Shown here piece by piece: positions 19,211 through 29,782 of a DNA stretch of 64,000 nt (positions are counted from its first letter, which is position 1; each line of letters begins with the position of its first letter). The stretch is from Streptococcus marimammalium DSM 18627 (lineage in GTDB: Bacteria; Bacillota; Bacilli; Lactobacillales; Streptococcaceae). The notes below the pieces were generated by a model. The model worked only from the letters and a program-made list of their open reading frames with translations, was not told the origin of the DNA and searched no databases. A program made the position numbers and the translations under genes. Location: assembly GCF_000380045.1 (NCBI RefSeq), contig NZ_KB904359.1, positions 20,398 through 84,397 on the forward strand. Direction: 5' to 3'.

Positions 19211-19247
19211 AAAAAACACTTGAAATTAATTTTTCAAGTGTTTTTTA
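19211..19247. terminator. convergent terminator
   Basis: AAAAAACACTTGAAA and TTTCAAGTGTTTTTT pair, with A- and T-runs on the two sides, between the transglycosylase-like gene and the minus-strand phosphatase operon. It overlaps the 3' end of the HAD gene. Confidence 0.88.
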
Positions 19248-19858
19248 ATATCTCCTGGTTCATGACAAATAATGTCAGCTCCTTTGTCTATAAGGTCTTT
19301 TTCTTTTCCAAATCCCCAAGTAACACCAAGTGTTGTAATATTGTTCTTCTTTCCACCAATCATATCATATATAGTATCTCCGACAATGATGGTTGTTTTC
19401 TTATCTAGAGAATGTTTCTTAATAGCAAAGTCAATAACATCGGCCTTATGATAACGTTTAGGTAATGCCCCGTAAATCCCTGTAAAGTACTCTTTTATAT
19501 GGAGGTTTTCTAACATGAGGTTAGCCATTGGTTCGTTTTTACTTGTTGTAACATAAATAGGATGAGAAGACTTTTTTAAATCATTTAAAAGTGTAAAAAT
19601 ACCACTGTAAAGTTCAGTTTCATAGACCCCTTTTTCATTATAGTACTCTCGAAATGTTTTGACTGCCTTGTCAATATCCTTTTTTTCAGTATAAAACTTT
19701 GTAAAGGTAGTTTCCAGAGGTGGTCCAATATATTCAAGTAGTTGATTGTTAGAATGAGCAGGTAAATTAAGTTTTTCAATAGTGTATTTAAAGGCATTAA
19801 GAATACCTTTACTTGAGTTGGCAAGCGTCCCATCTAAGTCAAATAATAGGGTAGTCAT
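19226..19858 (-). CDS. HAD-superfamily hydrolase (phosphoglycolate phosphatase-like)
   Basis: A 210-residue haloacid-dehalogenase phosphatase with motif I DLDGTLANS (nucleophile Asp, residue 7 or so), a helical cap domain, motif II VTTSKNEP, a lysine region and motif IV GDTIYDMIGGKKN. The form resembles Gph/PpaX-type small-molecule phosphatases; the substrate is not determined. ATG at 19858 is used because AGGAG lies 6 bases upstream. It overlaps the end of the histidine-phosphatase gene by 20 bases and is the last gene of the sda operon. Confidence 0.85.
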   Translation of the reverse strand: MTTLLFDLDGTLANSSKGILNAFKYTIEKLNLPAHSNNQLLEYIGPPLETTFTKFYTEKKDIDKAVKTFREYYNEKGVYETELYSGIFTLLNDLKKSSHPIYVTTSKNEPMANLMLENLHIKEYFTGIYGALPKRYHKADVIDFAIKKHSLDKKTTIIVGDTIYDMIGGKKNNITTLGVTWGFGKEKDLIDKGADIICHEPGDIKKHLKN

Positions 19859-20444
19859 AAACATCTCCTGTAAATAAGTTGTAAATTTTAATTGACAGAC
19901 ATGATTTGTCCTTGAAAATAAATTCAGCGACAAAAGGCATTAAAGATTTAATCTGTTCAAAGCTGTGATAGGTAAAGTTTTTTGAATAATGATGGATAAG
20001 GGTTGAAATAGCTGTTCCATGAGAACCAACGACGATAGTATTTCCTTTTTCTTTTTTTAAAAGTTTTTCAAGACCAATGAGCATTCGTCTTGTTACGTTG
20101 TTTAAAGATTCTCCGTTATGAAGCTTATAATTGAAATCCTGCCACTGTCTCCTACTAAATTGATTGAAATCTTCTATCCAGGTATCATCAATTTTTCTTT
20201 CTCGGAAAAGTGTTTCTGTGATGATAGTCATTTGTTGCTGGTTAGCAAAGTTTTCAATTGTTTCTATGGCACGCTTATAAGGACTTGAATAGATATTATG
20301 AATCACTTTATCTTTTAAAAACATTGTAACAAGTTTACTGTCATGTAAATCTTTTGTTGTCAGTTCACGAAGACGATCATCGTGGTTATCAAAGTTTGGT
20401 TGAGCATGCCTTACCAAGTAAATGGTGGTCATTTGTTCTTTCAT
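19839..20444 (-). CDS. histidine phosphatase family protein
   Basis: A 201-residue phosphoglycerate-mutase-like phosphatase. The catalytic RHG-type box is LVRHAQPNFD; the second active-site regions are SSPYKRAIET and VVGSHGTAIS, so all core residues (Arg-His, Arg, His) are present. Substrate unknown. ATG at 20444 follows the sdaAA stop by a single base and has GGAG 9 bases upstream; a second ATG 12 bases on gives MTTIYLVRH and is an alternative. It sits between sdaAA and the HAD phosphatase in one operon. Confidence 0.85.
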   Translation of the reverse strand: MKEQMTTIYLVRHAQPNFDNHDDRLRELTTKDLHDSKLVTMFLKDKVIHNIYSSPYKRAIETIENFANQQQMTIITETLFRERKIDDTWIEDFNQFSRRQWQDFNYKLHNGESLNNVTRRMLIGLEKLLKKEKGNTIVVGSHGTAISTLIHHYSKNFTYHSFEQIKSLMPFVAEFIFKDKSCLSIKIYNLFTGDVYDYPII

Positions 20445-20445
20445 G

Positions 20446-21321
20446 TTAAAAATCTCCAAAAATTTGCTCTGCATAGTGAAGACCAGTTGGTGTTGTAGCA
20501 AGCCCACCTTCTGATGTTTCTCTATGAGCAACAGGCATGCTAGCTCCAACTTGATACATAGCATCAATGACTTCATCAACTGGAATTTTAGAGGTAATTC
20601 CAGCAAGAGCCATATCTGCACAAACCAAAGCTAATGTTGCACCCATTGCATTTCTTTTCACACAGGGAACCTCTACTAATCCAGCAACTGGATCACAAAT
20701 TAAACCTAATAAATTTTTAATGACAAAAGCTGTTGCTTGACTGGCTTGTAAAGGTGTTCCTCCTGCTGCCATTACTAATGCTGCCGCTCCCATTGCTGAG
20801 GCAGATCCTACTTCTGCTTGACATCCTCCTTCTGCTCCAGAAATTGAAGCATTGTTAGCAATGACAAGACCTATTGCACCTGCTGTAAAGAGAAAATCTA
20901 ATTGTTCTTTTTCCCCTAGTTTTAATTTGTCAATGGCTGTTGTTAAAACGGCAGGTAAACAACCTGCGCTTCCTGCTGTAGGCGTGGCACAAACAAGTCC
21001 CATTTTCGCATTTTGTTCATTTACAGCAATTGCATTTCTAGCGGCTGATAAGACAAAATGGCCAGAGAGAGTCTTTCTTTTTTTGAGATAATTATCTAAT
21101 TTTAAAGCATCTCCTCCTGTTAAACCACTAATTGATTTACTATCATTTAGTCCATCAATGACTGAATTTTTCATGACATTCAAATTCTTTGACATAATAG
21201 TCAGGATTTCAGTACGGCTTCTGCCAGTTAATTCTTCTTCTGTAGCAATCATTAACTCAGCTATACTACCATGATATTGTTCTGTTGCCTGTTCAACAAG
21301 TTCAGCAATACTATAAAACAT
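20446..21321 (-). CDS. sdaAA: L-serine dehydratase, alpha subunit
   Basis: Together with SdaAB it converts L-serine to pyruvate and ammonia using a [4Fe-4S] cluster. The 290-residue subunit shows the family motifs CATPTAGSAGCLPAVL, SISGAEGGCQAEVGSASAMGAAAL and CDPVAGLVEVPC, which hold the cluster cysteines. Length fits. It follows sdaAB by 11 bases with AGGAGG before the ATG. The downstream coupling to two phosphatases is a streptococcal context I cannot interpret functionally. Confidence 0.95.
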   Translation of the reverse strand: MFYSIAELVEQATEQYHGSIAELMIATEEELTGRSRTEILTIMSKNLNVMKNSVIDGLNDSKSISGLTGGDALKLDNYLKKRKTLSGHFVLSAARNAIAVNEQNAKMGLVCATPTAGSAGCLPAVLTTAIDKLKLGEKEQLDFLFTAGAIGLVIANNASISGAEGGCQAEVGSASAMGAAALVMAAGGTPLQASQATAFVIKNLLGLICDPVAGLVEVPCVKRNAMGATLALVCADMALAGITSKIPVDEVIDAMYQVGASMPVAHRETSEGGLATTPTGLHYAEQIFGDF

Positions 21322-21332
21322 CCAAAAACCTC

Positions 21333-22004
21333 CTAGGCAAAATAATTAATATTATAGATATGTGATACTTTTTGAATAGCCTTGACAGCATCTTGACAAT
21401 CTCTTGAGTCAATTTCAATAATCATAATGGCTTTTGCTCCAGCTTTTTCTCTGGTCACATTCATTTGTGCAATGTTAATATTATAGTGAGATAAAATATC
21501 TGTGACTCGTGCTATCATCCCAGGGACATCTTTATGAACAATAATTAGTGTTGGTGTGTTCATAGTTAAAGAAACCGAAAAACCATTTAATTCAGTCACT
21601 TCAATATTTCCGCCACCGATAGAAACGCCAGTAATGCTCATTTCTTTCGATTTTTTCTTGACAACAATCTTGACAGTGTTTGGATGAGGGACATTACTAT
21701 CTTTTAAAATATTCCAATAAATTTTAATTCCTTTTTGATGAGCTATTTCAAGAGAGTTTTTAATATCTGGATTGTCAGTGTCCATCCCTAAAATGCCAGC
21801 AACTAAGGCCATATCAGTGCCATGCCCTTTATAAGTTTTAGCAAAAGAGTGATAGAGATGAAAGGTAATTTCTGTAGGTTCTTCACCAAAGATAGAACCA
21901 ACGACACGTCCAATTCGAACCGCTCCAGCAGTATGACTACTTGAAGGACCAATCATAACAGGACCAATAATATCAAAAACAGATTGAAATTTTAATGCTT
22001 TCAT
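21333..22004 (-). CDS. sdaAB: L-serine dehydratase, beta subunit
   Basis: First gene of the serine-dehydratase operon. The 223-residue subunit has the N-terminal SdaAB domain with IGPSSSHTAGAVRIG (about 20-34) and a C-terminal ACT domain (about 145-223, including VPGMIARVTDILS), which probably senses serine. AGGAG lies just upstream of the ATG. The upstream 90 bases contain minus-strand AT-rich -10-like elements but no clear operator. Confidence 0.94.
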   Translation of the reverse strand: MKALKFQSVFDIIGPVMIGPSSSHTAGAVRIGRVVGSIFGEEPTEITFHLYHSFAKTYKGHGTDMALVAGILGMDTDNPDIKNSLEIAHQKGIKIYWNILKDSNVPHPNTVKIVVKKKSKEMSITGVSIGGGNIEVTELNGFSVSLTMNTPTLIIVHKDVPGMIARVTDILSHYNINIAQMNVTREKAGAKAIMIIEIDSRDCQDAVKAIQKVSHIYNINYFA

Positions 22005-22104
22005 ATTTTCTCCTCTAAAATGAGTTACATTATATTATACCAAAGATAAGACATTTAGAGTGTTTATTTTTTAATAGATTGTTAAAAATACGTAAAGCAA
22101 GTTT

Positions 22105-22132
22105 TTGACATCTTCCTAAATAGTGCTATAAT
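22105..22132 (+). promoter_or_regulatory. mnmA promoter
   Basis: TTGACA (22105-22110), 16 bases, TGC-TATAAT (22127-22132): a near-perfect promoter with extended -10. Transcription should start near 22139, giving a leader of about 100 nt. Confidence 0.85.
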
Positions 22133-22157
22133 AATGTTTACCTGTTTAACAGGATTT

Positions 22158-22196
22158 AAAATCGACCTTCAAATCGTTTTTTAAATATTACAGAAA

Positions 22197-22211
<15 letters not shown>
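22158..22211 (+). repeat. tandem repeat in the mnmA leader
   Basis: Two 18-nt copies at 22158-22175 and 22194-22211, offset 36 nt, share AAAAT-S-GACCTTCAAATC, differing at one position inside (C then G). The base following the repeat also changes (G then C), so each copy can close a short stem, CGA...TCG in the first and GGA...TCC in the second, around the same 8-nt loop CCTTCAAA. See also the leader ORF at 22197. Confidence 0.7.
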
Positions 22212-23362
<1,151 letters not shown>

Positions 23363-23424
23363 AAACTTTACAATGTTGTCAACGATGTTGCTTGTTTGTG
23401 TAAAGGGAACATTGATAGCTCTTG

Positions 23425-23452
23425 TTGACAATTTTTAAGATTTTGATAAAAT
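23425..23452 (+). promoter_or_regulatory. mnmG promoter
   Basis: TTGACA (23425-23430), 16 bases, TAAAAT (23447-23452), upstream of the leader terminator at 23470. Confidence 0.7.
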
Positions 23453-23469
23453 AACAGTAACAATAACTA

Positions 23470-23537
23470 TGATGGTCAAAGCTCATGGATGTTGTAAGCT
23501 TTTTTGCTTACACTTTCAAAGCTTTGATCATTTTTTA
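23470..23537 (+). terminator. terminator-like structure in the mnmG leader
   Basis: An outer stem of about 12 bp (TGGTCAAAGCT at 23473-23483 with AGCTTTGATCA at 23520-23530) is followed by six Ts; inside it GTAAGC/GCTTAC closes a T6 loop. It lies between the mnmG promoter and start, so it is either the mnmA terminator read by both or an attenuator of mnmG. Confidence 0.7.
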
Positions 23538-23552
23538 TTTTGAGAGGATAAT

Positions 23553-25451
23553 ATGACACATCATTTTGTAGAAAAATATGACATTATAGTAATAGGAGCA
23601 GGACATGCTGGTGTTGAAGCAGCGCTCGCTTCTAGTAGGATGGGCTGTAATACCTTATTAGCAACGATAAGTATTGATATGTTAGCATTTATGCCTTGTA
23701 ATCCTTCTATTGGTGGTTCTGCTAAAGGGATTGTTGTCAGAGAAATTGATGCCCTTGGTGGAGAGATGGCTAAGAATATCGATAAGAGTTATATTCAGAT
23801 GAAAATGTTAAACACTGGAAAAGGCCCTGCGGTTAGAGCTCTGAGAGCACAGGCTGATAAAGCTCTTTATTCTAAAAATATGAGACAAACAGTTGAAAAA
23901 CAAGAGAATTTAATACTTCGCCAAACAGTGATTGATGAAATTTTGGTGGAAGAAGGAAAAGTTGTTGGTGTTAAAACAGCTACTAAACAAGCCTATTCAG
24001 CAAAAGCTGTGGTTGTAACAACAGGGACTGCTCTTAGGGGAGAAATTATTATTGGTGATCTTAAATATTCTTCTGGTCCAAATAATAGTCTCGCTTCAGT
24101 TAAATTAGCTGATAATTTACGAAAACTAGGATTAGAAATTGACCGATTTAAAACAGGGACACCACCTAGAGTAAAAGCAGACTCAATTAATTATGATAAA
24201 ACAGAGATACAACCTGGCGATGGTACACCAAATCATTTTTCTTTTCTTTCTAAAGATGAAGACTATCTTAAAGAACAAATTCCATGTTGGTTAACCTATA
24301 CTAACAAAGAGAGTCATGAGATTATTAATAATAATCTTCATCGTGCACCCTTATTCTCAGGCATGGTTAAAGGTGTTGGGCCAAGATATTGTCCATCTAT
24401 TGAGGATAAGATTGTTCGTTTTTCAGATAAGGATCGTCATCAACTTTTTTTGGAGCCTGAAGGTCGAGACACTGAAGAAGTTTATGTACAAGGACTGTCA
24501 ACTAGTTTACCTGAAGATGTTCAAAAGGATTTACTTCAATCAATTGCTGGGCTTGAAAATGCTGAATTAATGAGAACAGGTTATGCTATTGAATATGATA
24601 TTATCCCACCTCATCAACTGCGAGCAACCTTGGAAACTAAGAAAATTTCAGGTTTATTTACAGCAGGTCAAATAAATGGAACTAGCGGCTACGAAGAAGC
24701 TGCTGGACAAGGGCTTATCGCTGGAATTAATGCTGTTTTGAAAATACAAAATAAGCCAGAATTTATCTTAAAACGTAGTGATGGCTATATTGGTGTTATG
24801 ATTGATGATCTTGTTACGAAAGGAACCTTAGAACCATATCGTCTTCTAACAAGTCGAGCCGAATATCGTTTGATTTTAAGACATGATAATGCTGACATGA
24901 GACTAACTGAGTTAGGACACTCAATTGGATTAGTGGACGACGAACGCTATAGAGAATTTTTAAATAAAAAAAATAAGATTGACAAAGAGTTGACAAGACT
25001 TGACAGCGTTAAATTAAAGCCTGTTTCAAAAACAAATGAAAAGATTGTTTCATTAGGGTTTAAACCTTTAACTGATGCCTTGACAGCAAAAGAATTTATG
25101 CGTCGTCCCGAAGTTGATTATGATGTTATTACTCAATTTATTGGTTCTGGAGATGTTAACTTAGATGACAAGGAAATTGATTTTATAGAAACTGAAATTA
25201 AGTATGAAGGATATATCAAGAAAGCTTTAGATCAGGTTGACAAGATGAAACGAATGGAAGAAAAGCGCATTCCAAAAAATATGGATTGGGATGTACTTGA
25301 TTCTATTGCAACCGAAGCACGTCAAAAATTTAAGAAAATTAATCCTGAAACTCTTGGTCAAGCAAGTAGAATCTCAGGGGTTAATCCATCAGATATTAGT
25401 ATTTTGATGGTTTATTTAGAAGGAAAAAATAGATCTACTAAAAAATGTTAA
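23553..25451 (+). CDS. mnmG: tRNA uridine-5-carboxymethylaminomethyl modification enzyme MnmG
   Basis: With MnmE, MnmG (GidA) adds the C5 (carboxymethyl)aminomethyl group to wobble U34 of the same tRNAs that MnmA thiolates. The 632-residue FAD protein has the dinucleotide fold [10 protein letters not shown] (about 16-25), the conserved [13 protein letters not shown] and [14 protein letters not shown] blocks, [12 protein letters not shown] for FAD, and the helical C-terminal MnmE-interacting domain. Length is full. GAGAGGA precedes the ATG. Confidence 0.96.
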   Translation: MTHHFVEKYDIIVIGAGHAGVEAALASSRMGCNTLLATISIDMLAFMPCNPSIGGSAKGIVVREIDALGGEMAKNIDKSYIQMKMLNTGKGPAVRALRAQADKALYSKNMRQTVEKQENLILRQTVIDEILVEEGKVVGVKTATKQAYSAKAVVVTTGTALRGEIIIGDLKYSSGPNNSLASVKLADNLRKLGLEIDRFKTGTPPRVKADSINYDKTEIQPGDGTPNHFSFLSKDEDYLKEQIPCWLTYTNKESHEIINNNLHRAPLFSGMVKGVGPRYCPSIEDKIVRFSDKDRHQLFLEPEGRDTEEVYVQGLSTSLPEDVQKDLLQSIAGLENAELMRTGYAIEYDIIPPHQLRATLETKKISGLFTAGQINGTSGYEEAAGQGLIAGINAVLKIQNKPEFILKRSDGYIGVMIDDLVTKGTLEPYRLLTSRAEYRLILRHDNADMRLTELGHSIGLVDDERYREFLNKKNKIDKELTRLDSVKLKPVSKTNEKIVSLGFKPLTDALTAKEFMRRPEVDYDVITQFIGSGDVNLDDKEIDFIETEIKYEGYIKKALDQVDKMKRMEEKRIPKNMDWDVLDSIATEARQKFKKINPETLGQASRISGVNPSDISILMVYLEGKNRSTKKC

Positions 25452-25528
25452 CCTACCTAGGATAAACAAAGATATGTCTATATTTTAAAGTACTTTTATG
25501 CTATAATGATGTATTAAGAGGTTTAAAT

Positions 25529-25939
25529 ATGAAAAGATTTCGATTAACAAATACTCACTTTATCATTATTGGTTTACTTTTATTAGCATTGATTACAATA
25601 TCTGTTAGTTTTTTAACATCTAAATTTATGCTTTTTTTAGCATTTTTTCTAATAATGTCATTTGTTGTTGCTTTGTTTATCTACCAAAAAAGAACCTATG
25701 AATTATCTGAAACGGAACAAATTGGTCTTTTAAATAATCAAACGGAAATTAGTTTAAAAAATTTATTAGATCAAATGCCAGTTGGTGTTGTAAAATTTAA
25801 CCAAACTACACGTGCTATTGATTGGTATAATCCTTATGCAGAATTAGTTTTTACTGATGCATCTGGAAAATTGATGATAAAATTATTAAAAATACGATTA
25901 GAGAAAAAGAAAATGGATCAATTGATCAGTCAATTATGA
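25529..25939 (+). CDS. GdpP N-terminal fragment (membrane and PAS part)
   Basis: 136 residues as read: two membrane helices (about 13-31 and 33-53), a short coil and the first part of the degenerate PAS domain (LLDQMPVGVVKFNQTTRAIDWYNPYAELVF). After the frameshift at residue 114 or so the sequence becomes a lysine-rich out-of-frame tail (KLMIKLLKIRLEKKK...). Its TGA stop overlaps the ATG of the C-terminal frame (ATGA). Confidence 0.75.
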   Translation: MKRFRLTNTHFIIIGLLLLALITISVSFLTSKFMLFLAFFLIMSFVVALFIYQKRTYELSETEQIGLLNNQTEISLKNLLDQMPVGVVKFNQTTRAIDWYNPYAELVFTDASGKLMIKLLKIRLEKKKMDQLISQL

Positions 25940-27501
25940 TTGATGAAAAGCGTTATTTTTTTAATGTTGATTTAGAAGAAGGTGTTTTCTACTTTTTTGA
26001 TAACGTTTCTTCTATTTCTCATAATAATGAGATGCCCTCAACGAGTCCAGTTATTGGAATAATTTCTATCGATAATTACGATGACATAACCAATAATTTA
26101 CAGGATGCAGAAGTTTCTCAAGTTAATACTTTTATTGCAAATTTTATTACAGAATTTGCAGAATCGAGACATATTTTTTATCGTCGTTTTGATATGGATC
26201 GCTTCTATTTCTTTACGGACTATAGCATTTTATCAAAATTGATTAGCTCGCAATTCGATATTCTTGGAAAATTTAAAGTTGCTGCAAAAGAGAAAGAATT
26301 ATCTTTAACAATTAGCATGGGAATTTCTTATGGTGACCAAAATTATTATGATATTGGTAACGTTGCTCAAAAAAACTTGAATATGGCTCTTGTTAGGGGT
26401 GGGGACCAAGTTGTTATTAGAGAAAATGGTGAGCATAAAGAATTCCTCTATTTTGGTGGTGGTAGTGTTTCAACTGTTAAAAGAACAAGAACACGTACAA
26501 GAGCAATGATGACAGCAATCTCAGATAAAATTAAAACGGTAGATTCTGTTTTTGTTGTTGGCCATCGTAATCTTGATATGGATGCCTTAGGAGCATCAAT
26601 TGGGATGCAATTTTTTGCAAGCAATATTATTGATGATGCTTTTGCGGTCTATGATGATAAGAATATGAATCCAGACATCAAAAGGGCTGTAACAAGTTTA
26701 CAAAAAGATAGTATGTTGCCACTGATTACTATAGAACAAGCTGAAAAGCTTGTAACTAAAAATTCTATATTAATCATGGTAGATCATTCTAAAACAAACT
26801 TAACTCTTTCAAAAGAGCTATATGACAAATTTTCTGAGGTCATTGTTGTTGACCACCATAGACGTAATGAAGATTTTCCAGAAAATGCTGTTTTATCCTT
26901 CATTGAAAGTGGGGCTAGTAGTGCCTGTGAGTTGGTGACAGAACTTATTCAATTTCAAAATGCTCGTAAAAAACAATTGAACAAAACTCAGGCTAGTATT
27001 TTAATGGCAGGGATAATGCAAGATACTAAAAACTTTTCAAATAGAGTGACTAGTAGAACTTTTGATGTGGCAAGTTATCTTGTAACATTAGGTAGTGATA
27101 GTTTTGAAATTCAAACAATTGCGGCGACAGAATTTGATGAATATAGACAGATTAATGAGTTAATTTTGGCTGGGGAACTCTTTAAACGAGATATTATAAT
27201 TGCTTGTGGAGATGAAAATAAATTTTATTCCAATGTGATTGCCAGCAAGGCAGCTGACACAATGCTTGCGATGGCAGGGATTGAGGCTACTTTTGTTATT
27301 TCTAAGAATCCTAAAGGTCATACTACAATTTCATCAAGAAGTCGTAATAAGATAAATGTTCAAAAAATTATGGAAGAAATGGGTGGTGGAGGTCATTTTA
27401 ATGTTGCTGCTTGCCAAAAAGAAGAACAGACCATTAAAGAAGTCTATCAATTATTAATTGAAAAAATAAATAAAGACAGAAGTCATCGAGAGGAGTACTA
27501 A
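25936..27501 (+). CDS. GdpP C-terminal fragment (GGDEF-like and DHH/DHHA1 domains)
   Basis: 521 residues as read from ATG at 25936: remainder of PAS, a degenerate GGDEF domain (about 35-165), then the DHH phosphodiesterase ([34 protein letters not shown]) and DHHA1 ([11 protein letters not shown]) domains, so all metal-binding catalytic motifs are intact. It could be made by reinitiation at the ATGA overlap, giving a soluble enzyme without membrane anchor. No strong ribosome-binding site precedes the ATG. Confidence 0.75.
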   Translation: MIDEKRYFFNVDLEEGVFYFFDNVSSISHNNEMPSTSPVIGIISIDNYDDITNNLQDAEVSQVNTFIANFITEFAESRHIFYRRFDMDRFYFFTDYSILSKLISSQFDILGKFKVAAKEKELSLTISMGISYGDQNYYDIGNVAQKNLNMALVRGGDQVVIRENGEHKEFLYFGGGSVSTVKRTRTRTRAMMTAISDKIKTVDSVFVVGHRNLDMDALGASIGMQFFASNIIDDAFAVYDDKNMNPDIKRAVTSLQKDSMLPLITIEQAEKLVTKNSILIMVDHSKTNLTLSKELYDKFSEVIVVDHHRRNEDFPENAVLSFIESGASSACELVTELIQFQNARKKQLNKTQASILMAGIMQDTKNFSNRVTSRTFDVASYLVTLGSDSFEIQTIAATEFDEYRQINELILAGELFKRDIIIACGDENKFYSNVIASKAADTMLAMAGIEATFVISKNPKGHTTISSRSRNKINVQKIMEEMGGGGHFNVAACQKEEQTIKEVYQLLIEKINKDRSHREEY

Positions 27502-27502
27502 G

Positions 27503-27955
27503 ATGAAAGTTATATTTTTAGAAGATGTTAAAGGTAAAGGGAAAAAAGGCGAAATTAAAGAAGTTCCAACAGGATATGCTCAAAATTTTTTATTTAAAAA
27601 AAATCTTGCAAAAGAAGCAACTTCTCAAGCTATTAGCGAATTAAAGGGAAAACAAAAATCAGAAGCTAAACACCAAGCAGAAATCCTTGAGGCAGCTCAA
27701 CAACTAAAAGAAATTTTGGATAAAAAAGAAACATTAATTATTTTTGAAGAACACGTGGGTCCAGATGGAAGAACCTTTGGCTCTATCACAAGCAAAAAAA
27801 TTGCTGAGGAGTTGGAAGTACAATTTGGTTTAAAGGTTGACAAGCGCCATATTCAATTAGACCATCCAATTAGAGCCATTGGCCTGATTGAAGTACCTGT
27901 TAAACTCCATAAAGAAGTAGTTGGTCAAATAAAAGTACATGTCAAGGAACTGTAA
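27503..27955 (+). CDS. rplI: ribosomal protein L9
   Basis: 150-residue L9 of the large subunit, with the N-terminal signature [19 protein letters not shown] and [15 protein letters not shown], long connecting helix and C-terminal domain. It starts 1 base after the gdpP stop with GAGGAG upstream, co-transcribed with gdpP and probably dnaB. Confidence 0.97.
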   Translation: MKVIFLEDVKGKGKKGEIKEVPTGYAQNFLFKKNLAKEATSQAISELKGKQKSEAKHQAEILEAAQQLKEILDKKETLIIFEEHVGPDGRTFGSITSKKIAEELEVQFGLKVDKRHIQLDHPIRAIGLIEVPVKLHKEVVGQIKVHVKEL

Positions 27956-27994
27956 ATAAAATTGACATTATTGTAAACTAGGAGGTACCATGTT

Positions 27995-29359
27995 TTGACA
28001 GATGCTCAAGAATTGAGAATTCAGCCACAAGATGTAGTCGCCGAACAATCTGTCTTAGGCTCAATATTTTTATCCCCAGATAAATTAATTGTTGTTAGGG
28101 AGTATATTGAACCAGAAGATTTCTACAAATATTCTCATCGTATTATTTTTAAGGCGATGATTAGTCTTGGTGATAAGAATGATGCTATTGATGCAACAAC
28201 GGTTAGAAATATTTTGGATAGTCAAGGTGATTTACAAAATATTGGAGGAATTTCCTATCTAGTTGAACTGGTTAATAGTGTTCCAACAAGTGCAAATGCT
28301 GAGTATTATGCTAAGATTGTTTCAGAAAAATCTCTTTTAAGAAATCTTATAAATCGCTTAACAGACACTGTTAATAAAGCATATGATGGCGCCTTTCTTT
28401 CAGAGGATTTGATTGCAAAAGCTGAACAGGACTTAATTGCTGTTAATGAACATAATCATCATAATGGTTTTCGCAAGATATTTGATATTTTAAAAACAAA
28501 CTATGAAAATTTAGAAAGCCGATCTCAACAATCTTCTGATGTAACAGGTCTTGCTACTGGCTTTACTTACCTTGATAAAGTTACAACAGGATTTCATCCA
28601 GATCAATTGATTATTTTAGCAGCTAGGCCAGGTGTGGGAAAAACAGCTTTTGCTCTGAATATTGCACAAAACATTGGAACCAAGCAGAAAAAAGCAGTTG
28701 CTATATTCTCACTGGAGATGGGTGCTGAAAGTTTGGTTGATAGAATGCTTGCCTCAGAAGGAATGGTTGACTCTCATCATTTAAGAACGGGTCAATTAAC
28801 TGATCAAGAGTGGCAAAGTTTAACCCTTGCTCAAGGAAATCTGGCAGAAGCACCAATATATATTGATGACACACCTGGTATAAAAATGTCTGAGATACGA
28901 GCTCGGTCACGAAAATTATCTAAAGAGGTAGATGGCAATCTTGGACTTATTGTCATAGACTATCTACAGTTGATTTCTGGTTCTAAATCAGAAAATAGGC
29001 AACAAGAAGTTTCTGAAATTTCACGCCAACTTAAGATTTTAGCTAAGGAATTAAGAGTGCCAGTTCTAGCTTTGAGTCAGCTTTCTCGTGGAGTTGAACA
29101 ACGTCAGGACAAGCGTCCAATTTTATCAGATATCAGAGAATCAGGCTCTATTGAACAAGATGCTGATATTGTTGCGTTTTTATATCGTGATGATTATTAT
29201 AGTCGTGATAATAAGGAAAATGAAGATGACAAGATTGTTGATAATACTGTTGAAGTTATTCTAGAAAAAAACCGTAGTGGTGCGCGTGGTACTGTTAAAC
29301 TAATGTTTCAAAAAGAATACAATAAGTTTTCAAGTATAGCCCAGTTTGATGAGAAATAG
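27995..29359 (+). CDS. dnaB: replicative DNA helicase DnaB (DnaC in Firmicute naming)
   Basis: Hexameric RecA-type helicase that unwinds DNA at the fork. The 454 residues have the N-terminal DnaB domain (QPQDVVAEQSVLGSIFL), linker, and C-terminal ATPase with Walker A ARPGVGKTAF (about 209-218), SLEMGAESLVDR, Walker B GLIVIDYLQL and RESGSIEQDAD. The start is read as TTG at 27995 because AGGAGG sits 9 bases upstream; an ATG closer to the ribosome-binding site opens only ATG-TTT-TGA. Adding one T to the T4 run would give MFLTDAQELR, so a lost base is possible. Complete apart from that. Confidence 0.93.
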   Translation: MTDAQELRIQPQDVVAEQSVLGSIFLSPDKLIVVREYIEPEDFYKYSHRIIFKAMISLGDKNDAIDATTVRNILDSQGDLQNIGGISYLVELVNSVPTSANAEYYAKIVSEKSLLRNLINRLTDTVNKAYDGAFLSEDLIAKAEQDLIAVNEHNHHNGFRKIFDILKTNYENLESRSQQSSDVTGLATGFTYLDKVTTGFHPDQLIILAARPGVGKTAFALNIAQNIGTKQKKAVAIFSLEMGAESLVDRMLASEGMVDSHHLRTGQLTDQEWQSLTLAQGNLAEAPIYIDDTPGIKMSEIRARSRKLSKEVDGNLGLIVIDYLQLISGSKSENRQQEVSEISRQLKILAKELRVPVLALSQLSRGVEQRQDKRPILSDIRESGSIEQDADIVAFLYRDDYYSRDNKENEDDKIVDNTVEVILEKNRSGARGTVKLMFQKEYNKFSSIAQFDEK

Positions 29360-29370
29360 GAGAGTGCTAA

Positions 29371-29724
29371 ATGAGTGATGCATTTACTGATGTTGCAAAA
29401 ATGAAAAAAATTAAAGAAGATATTAAGGCACATGAAGGGAAAATGGTTGAATTAACCCTAGAAAATGGTCGTAAAAGAGAAAAAAATAAGCAAGGACGTT
29501 TAATTGAAGTGTATTCTTCTTTATTTATCGTTGAATATAATGATCGCCCGCAAGATGATGATTCTTTGGAGAACTCTTATGTTGAATCCTACACTTATTC
29601 AGATATTTTAACAGAAAAAACACTTATCCGTTACCTTGAAGATGACAATGAAAGTACTTGTGATATGAAAGAAGAAAATAGCGAGCAAGACTCCCAAGAA
29701 ATGTCGTTAGAAACTCAAGAATAA
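29371..29724 (+). CDS. veg: Veg family protein
   Basis: 117 residues. The first 80 match the Veg (DUF1021) family: MKKIKEDIKAHEGKMVELTLENGRKREKNKQGRLIEVYSSLFIVE as the core small beta-barrel, then YSYSDIL-like YTYSDILTEKTL. The C-terminal 35 residues are acidic and poorly conserved. Veg is small and cytoplasmic; in B. subtilis it influences biofilm matrix genes. It lies 11 bases after dnaB with GGAG upstream, before rpsD. Confidence 0.88.
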   Translation: MSDAFTDVAKMKKIKEDIKAHEGKMVELTLENGRKREKNKQGRLIEVYSSLFIVEYNDRPQDDDSLENSYVESYTYSDILTEKTLIRYLEDDNESTCDMKEENSEQDSQEMSLETQE

Positions 29725-29747
29725 AGATATTTTCAGCAAGCTTAGGG

Positions 29748-29776
29748 TTTACAACTCTAGGCTTTTATGATATACT
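29748..29776 (+). promoter_or_regulatory. rpsD promoter
   Basis: TTTACA (29748-29753), 17 bases, TATACT (29771-29776). Confidence 0.75.
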
Positions 29777-29782
29777 ATCCTT

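Larger units (their letters stand above)
25529..27501 (+). pseudogene. gdpP: gdpP, c-di-AMP phosphodiesterase, split by a frameshift
   Basis: The two adjacent frames here join into one GdpP/YybT protein of about 657 residues if a single A is restored in the AAAA run at 25867-25870: the first frame (25529-25939) gives two membrane segments and most of a degenerate PAS domain, the second frame continues the same alignment with GKIDDKIIKNTIREKENG before its ATG. GdpP hydrolyses c-di-AMP to pApA. Position after mnmG and before rplI-dnaB is the standard one for gdpP. Whether the break is real or a homopolymer sequencing error cannot be told from this sequence. Confidence 0.85.
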
